The notes below the pieces were generated by a model that was given only the letters and a program-made list of their open reading frames with translations, was not told where the DNA came from and searched no databases. DNA of 64,000 nucleotides from contig FREY01000014.1 in NCBI GenBank assembly GCA_900143635.1, positions 35,073 through 99,072 of the forward strand. Reading direction: 5' to 3'. The stretch's first letter is position 1. Every line of letters starts with the position of its first letter. This DNA comes from Rhodobacteraceae bacterium Alg231-04 (GTDB taxonomy: Bacteria; Pseudomonadota; Alphaproteobacteria; Rhodobacterales; Rhodobacteraceae). Shown here in pieces: positions 58,702-64,000 of this stretch. The position numbers and the translations under genes were made by a program.

Positions 58702-59030
58702 GCCCGTTCCTCCCGTCTAAGTGATCGAAACAGGCATATGACAAGCACTGGGACAATAAACACAAAGGCGAGAGCAGATAGTGCTATGATTGATCGCACC
58801 AATGCAATGTCGCCCACCAGTATCATCGCCAGTCCAAGAGCCCCAAGAATAGCGCCCCACACGGTACGAATTTTAGGCGAAGGGTTCTCATCGCCTCCAG
58901 TGCCAATCATAGCGAGCGTGAAACCTGCGCTCACAACACTGGTCACTACAAACAGAAACGCCGCAATGATTGTTGCTGTGCGGGTAATGCCATCAAACGG
59001 GAAGTGCTGCAGCAAAGCAAACCGGCACAT
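58698..59030 (-). pseudogene. C-terminal fragment of a BCCT-like transporter
   Basis: 110 aa. FALLQHFPFDGITRTATIIAAFLFVVTSVVSAGFTLAMIGTGGDENPSPKIRTVWG followed by ALVRSIIALSALAFVFIVPVLVICLF resembles the last three helices of betaine/choline/carnitine transporters. The first ~400 residues are missing. Family assignment is moderate. Confidence 0.55.
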
Positions 59031-59250
59031 CGTTAGAATGATGTTTTCAGAGCCTTCGGGCGGACGGCCTGGGAGCGCTACTAATCACACAACAGCGAAG
59101 AAAATGGTTGGAAAACCCAGTGCAGACAGGGGAGCGTCGGCGAAAACAGGTGACACTACACTGTCCTAGAATATGCTAGTTATCGCAGCTTCGCTACTCG
59201 CAGCCTTGCTGACGTCAGACCAAATAGGGAATATTGGAGCAGGTTGGAGA

Positions 59251-59670
59251 ATGCTGAAGACTCAAGAGGCGCAATCCTTGGAAGCCAGGCGGATTCATGA
59301 GGAACTCCTGGAACGGACCGGGCACGCACTCCTGGCTGAAGAGTTCGAGAATTACCTCGAGTGCTTTTCTATGCCATTGAATATAGTGACATTATCTGGA
59401 CGAAAACCAGTCACGTCACCTGACGATCTTAAAGTGATATTCGATGGCGTCAGCGCGAGGATTAGCCGCTTCAATGTAACTCACTTTTCCAGAAACTGCT
59501 TATCCGCCGTCTTCGTCGATGATCAAACCATACATGCTGCTCACGAAACGCGGATGGTCAGCGGATCGTTCCTAGTCGGACCCGCAATACCGGCTTTTTC
59601 TGTGATCAAAAAAATCGGTTCAAGCTGGAAGGTCTCGGATCAAGAATATGCGGTGCAGAACCTTGAGTGA
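59251..59670 (+). CDS. NTF2/SnoaL-like hypothetical protein
   Basis: 139 aa from ATG 59251; an in-frame ATG at 59173 is less likely because no ribosome site precedes it. The C-terminal half (ENYLECFSMPLNIVTLSGRKPVTSPDDLKVIFDGVSARI...) fits an NTF2-like fold. No catalytic residues can be named. Orphan. Confidence 0.6.
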   Translation: MLKTQEAQSLEARRIHEELLERTGHALLAEEFENYLECFSMPLNIVTLSGRKPVTSPDDLKVIFDGVSARISRFNVTHFSRNCLSAVFVDDQTIHAAHETRMVSGSFLVGPAIPAFSVIKKIGSSWKVSDQEYAVQNLE

Positions 59671-59842
59671 CCGTTTTGGGGAGCCCTCTTTCGTTTGACT
59701 TGCAAACAAATTTGAGAGCAGGGCAGCGCTGAGCGCATGAGCCCTGCCCCTTGTCGGCTTTCCGGTTTGCGTGACCACTTCTCTGTATCATCTGGGGAGG
59801 CGATATTGTTAAATCGGCAAAAGGTTTTATGGACGAGAATGT

Positions 59843-60133
59843 ATGTCTGAGCTTTCCAAACTGGCGAGTTTACGAAAGGTAATGCTCGAAATGGAGCGGT
59901 CCATGGGGCTTCAGGACCTGACTCCCGTTGAGCGTGACATTTACTATGCGGCGACAGATCTGGCAGATGCACTCAGCGGTGTTAAAACCACCAGCTTGCT
60001 GGATCACAAACTCGTAACCGGGGTGTCTCGTCCAACATTTTTTCGAGCGCTGAAGTCATTGGTTTCGAAAGGGTACCTTTTTCAAGCCAAAGAGGCCGGA
60101 CGCGGCCAGTACATTGTGAAATTTTTGGATTAA
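59843..60133 (+). CDS. small winged-helix protein
   Basis: 96 aa. The recognition helix region is VSRPTFFRALKSLVSKGYLFQAKEAGRGQYIVKFL, a MarR/plasmid-replication-type wing. The N-terminus is a helix (LRKVMLEMERSMGLQDLTPVERDIYYAATDLADAL). It is followed 12 bp later by the membrane gene, so probably one operon. Confidence 0.65.
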   Translation: MSELSKLASLRKVMLEMERSMGLQDLTPVERDIYYAATDLADALSGVKTTSLLDHKLVTGVSRPTFFRALKSLVSKGYLFQAKEAGRGQYIVKFLD

Positions 60134-60145
60134 TGAGTATTCGAC

Positions 60146-60757
60146 TTGGATAGTGCAAAGGTGAGACGTTTCGGGTCCTTGATCGACTTAGGCAAAAACT
60201 TCCTGATTGTGGTCGCAGTTTATGTTCTGTGCCACGGGGTTACCGCGCTCGTCGTGACGCCTGCTCAGAAGTTATTCCTGTCAGATATCACAGTTTTCGC
60301 GAGCCTGATCTACCTGCCCCACGGAGTACGTGTGCTGGCAACTTGGCTATCGGGCTGGAGAGCCGTTATTCCTTTGTTCGCCGGTGGGCTTCTTTCAGAA
60401 GTAATGTTCACACCGGCCCTGGTTTTTGACTTCTTGGAACCCGTGATTTTATGGTCAATCTCTGTCGGCGCCATGTCCGCATACGTCAGTTTTGTCCTAA
60501 TAAAGTTCCTTGGCCGCGACCTCTTTGCTGACCGCGAGCGCGTAATGGACTGGAAGTGGCTTCTCATCGCCGGAGCAGTTGCGTCGTTCGTAAACTCGGT
60601 GGGCCAGGTCATTGTTTTTTCTGGACTGATAGTCCCGGACGACCTGTTCGCTGTGCTGGTTACTTACGCTATCGGTGATCTCGTGGGGTTATATGTAAGT
60701 ATGCTCGTATTAATGATGGTGTTCCGTTGGATGAGGCTTTTCTTGGACGCGAAATAA
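60146..60757 (+). CDS. six-helix membrane protein, MASE1-like
   Basis: 203 aa. No ATG is usable, so TTG 60146 is the best start. About six helices. IYLPHGVRVLATWLSGWRAVIPLFAGGLLSEV resembles the first part of MASE1 sensor domains (LWPPxGxxxAxxxxxGxRxxPxxxxG). No output domain. With the winged-helix partner it may form a membrane-linked regulatory pair; that is speculation. Confidence 0.6.
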   Translation: MDSAKVRRFGSLIDLGKNFLIVVAVYVLCHGVTALVVTPAQKLFLSDITVFASLIYLPHGVRVLATWLSGWRAVIPLFAGGLLSEVMFTPALVFDFLEPVILWSISVGAMSAYVSFVLIKFLGRDLFADRERVMDWKWLLIAGAVASFVNSVGQVIVFSGLIVPDDLFAVLVTYAIGDLVGLYVSMLVLMMVFRWMRLFLDAK

Positions 60758-60838
60758 ACGATCGGGGCTTCTTCATGTTTTGCCCTGCGCGTACAGCCTG
60801 CGCCAGCTATATAAATCGCGAATTCAACTGAGGGAACA

Positions 60839-60911
60839 GGGCCAGTCCTGCCAGAGCCAACGACGTATGGCAGAAGAACGGGCATGTCGTTGTTGAGGTC
60901 GTCTGGAAGCG
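60839..60911. repeat. 73-bp direct repeat, copy 1
   Basis: About 85-88% identical by eye to 62126-62198 (same strand), flanking the arsenite pump gene. Confidence 0.65.
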
Positions 60912-61028
60912 GAAGGCCTGGGGGGACTCCTGAATGTGTTGTCATCATTGTTCATGTAGTTTCCTATCTTCAGGAGCAGGCAATTATGCGCTGGAAATGC
61001 AACGCACCCTATTTGTGGTGGCGAAAAC

Positions 61029-62036
61029 TCAGGTAAATCGCGACCGTGTCCTATTTGCGAAGGTAACAAGGGATAGCATCACTGGCACCTCGACCAGAAC
61101 GCCAACGACCGTAGCAAGCGCCGCACCTGAGTGAAGGCCGAACAAGCTGATCGCTACGGCAACCGCCAATTCGAAAAAGTTCGATGTTCCGATCATCGCA
61201 CAGGGCGCGGCGATCCTGTGCGGTACTTTTAGCAACCAGGCCGCGCCATATCCGAGGAAAAAGATACCGTAGCTCTGGATCAGGATCGGCACCGCGATCA
61301 ATGCGATGATCGCCGGGCGTGCCAGGATAGTTTGTCCTTGCAGCCCGAATAGGATCACCACCGTTACGATTAGGCCAATCACTGAATAGGGTTTTACCCT
61401 TCCCAGGAAGGTCTCGATGGCGGCCTGACTGGTTAGCTGACGACGGGTTAGCAACCCGGCCACGAGGGGCAAGACAATGAATAGGGCAACGGACAGCAAA
61501 AGCGTTTCCCACGGCACCACGATGTCCGTTACGCCCAAAAGGAGGGCAACGATCGGGGCAAAGGCGAAGACCATGATCAGGTCGTTCACCGTCACTTGAA
61601 CGAGCGTGTAATTCGGGTCCCCTTTGGTCAGTTGCGACCAAACAAACACCATTGCCGTGCAGGGTGCGGCGCCCAGAAGGATCAGTCCGGCGATGTACTG
61701 GCTAGCGTCTTCCGGCGCGATGAGATCGGCAAAGACGACCTCGAAGAACAGCACCCCAAGGGCAGCCATCGTAAAGGGCTTGATCAGCCAGTTTACCGTA
61801 AGAGTGATTACAAGCCCTTTCGGTTGGCGCACTACGTCGTGAAGCGAGCCGGGGTCGACGCCAACCATCATCGGATAAACCATTGCCCAAATTAGAATGG
61901 CGACTACTAAGTTAACACTGGCGAACTCCGCTGCAGCGACGAGTTGAAACAGGCCGGGAAGCAAATTGCCGAGGATCACACCTGCGACAATCGCCAGAAG
62001 GATCCAGACCGAAAGGTAACGTTCGAACAGGCTCAA
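61029..62036 (-). CDS. ACR3-family arsenite efflux permease
   Basis: 335 aa, starting at TTG 62036 with GGGAGG seven bases upstream. Ten helices. The functional Cys lies in [13 protein letters not shown] (Cys126), and [17 protein letters not shown] and [19 protein letters not shown] are typical of ACR3. Exports As(III)/Sb(III). No arsR, arsC or arsH neighbour is seen. Confidence 0.9.
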   Translation of the reverse strand: MSLFERYLSVWILLAIVAGVILGNLLPGLFQLVAAAEFASVNLVVAILIWAMVYPMMVGVDPGSLHDVVRQPKGLVITLTVNWLIKPFTMAALGVLFFEVVFADLIAPEDASQYIAGLILLGAAPCTAMVFVWSQLTKGDPNYTLVQVTVNDLIMVFAFAPIVALLLGVTDIVVPWETLLLSVALFIVLPLVAGLLTRRQLTSQAAIETFLGRVKPYSVIGLIVTVVILFGLQGQTILARPAIIALIAVPILIQSYGIFFLGYGAAWLLKVPHRIAAPCAMIGTSNFFELAVAVAISLFGLHSGAALATVVGVLVEVPVMLSLVTFANRTRSRFT

Positions 62037-62125
62037 GATTCTACCTCCCTATTCTTTGGGGCGCTCAGTAGACTGTCCCCGAAGTGACTGACCGCCAACA
62101 TCACCGCCATCGTGGCAGGACGCAA

Positions 62126-62198
62126 GGGCCAGCCCTGCCAGAGCCAACGATGTCTGGCACCGGAAGGGGCATGTCGTTGTTGAAGTCGTCTGGAAGCG
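62126..62198. repeat. 73-bp direct repeat, copy 2
   Basis: Partner of 60839-60911. Same strand, just upstream of the pump gene. Confidence 0.65.
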
Positions 62199-62452
62199 CG
62201 GCTGAGAGACCTCCCTGACGTCCCGGCTCTGCGTCTACAACCCGGAAACCAGACGGATGAGCACACCGGGTGCCTTCGGGCGTTGGCGGTGGGAGCAGTA
62301 CTGAGGCCAGCCGAACATCCCAGCCAGCGCCTCTGACTGAGGGGCGCTAGTTGGCTCCAGCGGCCCACCTCGCTTCCAAGAATGCCCCAGTAACCGCCAC
62401 AGATCGGTCAGCCGGTCGGAAGAGGCGAACCAGAACATCAGACGGCAAGGTT
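62199..62452. other. no recognisable feature
   Basis: Nothing seen except spurious frames. Confidence 0.3.
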
Positions 62453-62480
62453 TCCTACCACCCCAGCCATCGGTACTTTC
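62453..62480. repeat. attR-like repeat
   Basis: Exact copy of 55620-55647 without the rest of the tRNA. Confidence 0.8.
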
Positions 62481-62485
62481 CTGAA

Positions 62486-62531
62486 TGCAAATTGACCATA
62501 AGCGTGCAAATTCCATGCTCTTCGTGCAAAT
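62486..62531. repeat. three TGCAAAT direct repeats
   Basis: TGCAAAT at 62486, 62505 and 62525, spaced 19 and 20 bp, about two helical turns. Right next to attR. May be binding sites of a recombination or regulatory protein. Confidence 0.35.
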
Positions 62532-62990
62532 CGGTGTCAATAAGTTTGTTGGCGCACGGCAAGCTGGATCTGAGTAGCCTTATGTGCAGTTATTTTGGAA
62601 AGACCGCCCCACATAATTTCCCGAATTTGCAAGACCGTTTTGACCGCTCGAAGTGCCTTTGATACAAAGTTCGAGTTTCTAACCTGGCGGAAGGCAAACT
62701 CGTTTTGGCTAACCGCTCTCAGTCCCAGCGATCATTTCTGCCCAAAGAGATGCATTTAGATTCTTTGCCTGAACCTTCACCTGCTCCCCTTCAGCCCCTC
62801 GATCACGCGTGTGTTGAACGTCACACAAACCTTACCCAGCCTTCACAGTTAGACCAGGGCAAGGCGAAAAAGTCTTCGCTGAGGTAAAAAATGGATACCC
62901 ATTGGCGAAACGGGCACAATTCTGAGCCACCAGAAACCAGTGCCTTTGCTTCCAAACTTGCCGTAGCGTGCTATTGAAGGCGTCCCTGCC
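62532..62990. other. AT-richer stretch without a clear gene
   Basis: A 60-aa frame (62705-62887, TTG start, many Pro and Gln) is the only candidate; I do not trust it. No promoter pair seen. Confidence 0.3.
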
Positions 62991-63699
62991 TCAAGCTCTC
63001 GGAAGCTCTTTCTGGCGCAGGTGCACCAGGATCCGGATCATTTCCCGCAGCCGTCGTAGATTTCCATGACACAGAAAATCCTGCTCCAGTAAACTGAAGT
63101 CTTCCAGGCGCAAAGGAACCAACCTGGGATCCACTGATCGTTCAGCTGCGTAGGAGCTGTGCATGGATCTGATAATGGCTGGCAGTTGATCTTCCGTTGG
63201 CGCCCGCATCTCGTAGATCACACATCTGTTTTTTAAAGGTGCAGGAATGCACTGCAGGTCGTTTGCGGTGAAGAGCCAGGACATCTTCGAGCAATCAGTA
63301 GTGGCACTCAGAAACTTGTCCCGGTACGTCTTTGCATCGGCAGGCTCTGTTAGGAGCAGCAATTCAGCGTAAATGTCCCCATTTTGGGTTGATTGAACCT
63401 TGTCGATTTCATCAAGCACCAAAACCGGATTGAGGATATTCTGTTTCAACACAGCAGTGGTCATCACACTTGGCATTGCAGTTGACCATCCAGCGGAGAC
63501 ACCAAAAACCTGAGAGTCGTTGTGCCCGGCGACCGAGATGATTTCAGGTTTCAGTCCAAGGGCCTCAACCATGCTGCGCACAACGGTAGTTTTGCCAACA
63601 CCTGGTTTGCCAAGAATGATTGTTGGGCGGAATTTCACTGTATCATCACCGAACTCAAATCCCCGTCGCATCTCTGCCAGAAGCCTGAGCCTCCCCCAA
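62991..63699 (-). pseudogene. AAA+ (Lon-like) ATPase gene cut by an IS
   Basis: The preserved part starts at the IS junction and reads RLLAEMRRGFEFG...TIILGKPGVGKTTVVRSM (Walker A), VLVLDEIDK (Walker B), SWLFTANDL (sensor 1) and KNRCVIYEM. The segment resembles the AAA+ module of Lon-type proteins but no protease domain follows. The N-terminus lies beyond the IS3 element, so the gene is broken. Confidence 0.65.
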
Positions 63700-64000
63700 T
63701 GAAGTGGTCCGCCCCTATGTTTAGGAAAGCGGAGGACCATCGATGGCTATTAAGAGACCGAAGCCCGAAGAGATTGTCGTGAAGTTACGACAGGTTGAAG
63801 TGTTGATGGGGCAAGGGATGCCCCGGATTGATGCAATCCGTCAGATCGGCGTGACGGAGCAAACCTATTACCGCTGGAAGAAGAAGTACGGCGGAATGGG
63901 CACAGAGCAGCTTAAGGAACTGAAGCGGCTCCAGAAGGAGAACGAGCGCCTGCGCAGGGCGGTATCGGACCTGACGCTGGACAAATTGATCCTGTCCGAG
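63700..64000 (+). mobile_element. IS3-family insertion sequence, left part
   Basis: The left end seems to be TGAAGTGGTCCGCCCC at 63700. The element runs past the window end. Target-site duplication cannot be checked. Confidence 0.65.
63743..64000 (+). CDS. IS3-family transposase OrfA, 3' end outside window
   Basis: 86 codons with no stop. GGAGGA precedes ATG 63743. MAIKRPKPEEIVVKLRQVEVLMGQG, IRQIGVTEQTYYRWKKKYGGM and LQKENERLRRAVSDLTLDKLIL form the HTH and leucine-zipper of IS407-like OrfA. OrfB should follow by frameshift beyond 64000. Confidence 0.88.
   Translation, partial: MAIKRPKPEEIVVKLRQVEVLMGQGMPRIDAIRQIGVTEQTYYRWKKKYGGMGTEQLKELKRLQKENERLRRAVSDLTLDKLILSE

Larger units (their letters stand above)
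55620..62480. mobile_element. probable tRNA-Gln-integrated genomic island
   Basis: Bounded by the 28-bp direct repeats. Contents are gene debris, a LysR regulator with two DUF1127 genes, an NTF2-like protein, a winged-helix/membrane pair and an ACR3 pump. No integrase is visible inside, so it is either decayed or its integrase was lost. Codon usage looks less GC-rich than the core genes. Confidence 0.6.

Noticed and set aside
62705..62887. 60-aa plus-strand frame after attR
   Set aside because: TTG start, no ribosome site, Pro/Gln-rich translation without a family.

Overview
The window comes from a Rhodobacterales alphaproteobacterium of the Roseobacter group. Supporting signs are the ribosomal protein gene order and its interruptions, the general L-amino-acid (Aap) ABC transporter, an ATP12-family protein, several DUF1127 proteins, TTGxxx-N17-TAxxxx promoters and moderately high GC. 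Genus cannot be fixed by eye; Phaeobacter/Ruegeria/Leisingera-like is an inference.

Layout. 1-3.9 kb: 3' part of parC, a small lipoprotein gene and tuf. 4.0-4.7 kb: an outer-membrane barrel gene broken by one in-frame TAA. 4.8-25.1 kb: the S10/spc/alpha ribosomal protein supercluster (rpsJ to rplQ, with secY, adk, rpoA). It is cut into separately promoted and terminated blocks by unrelated inserts: a 170-aa unknown, a DUF2145 pair, a 2OG-oxygenase, a DUF6122 gene, two DUF1127 genes, a MAPEG gene and a secreted protein. 25.2-27.7 kb: a chemoreceptor with two CHASE3-like modules. 27.76-29.1 kb: aroG preceded by a 25-codon leader ORF holding the run F-W-Y-F-Y-Y and then a terminator, which looks like a ribosome-mediated attenuator. 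29.2-33.6 kb: Do-type protease, then crcB, rluC-like, HAD phosphatase and ATP12 genes with 4-bp overlaps. 33.8-38.3 kb: aapJQMP.

38.4-48.6 kb is mostly on the minus strand: rpmH-rnpA-yidD, small proteins, ttcA, a GGDEF/EAL protein, yidC-MOSC-engB-argB, a 4Fe-4S protein with a SixA-type phosphatase, and a DUF411 protein. 48.9-52.5 kb: TVP38-like membrane protein, FAD oxidoreductase and histidine kinase. After 52.5 kb the region becomes accessory: two identical tRNA-Arg genes, a decayed CDP-glucose dehydratase gene, a truncated SARP-like regulator, a quinone oxidoreductase and tRNA-Gln.

The 3' end of tRNA-Gln is repeated exactly (28 bp) 6.8 kb downstream, defining a probable integrated island (55620-62480). 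It has no visible integrase. It carries gene debris (a mobile-element-type hypothetical, a BCCT transporter tail), a LysR regulator divergent from two DUF1127 genes, a small winged-helix/membrane protein pair and an ACR3 arsenite pump between 73-bp repeats. The window ends in an AAA+ (Lon-like) gene cut by an IS3-family element.

The most interesting single item is the putative aromatic-amino-acid attenuator of aroG, apparently with a leaderless leader-peptide mRNA.
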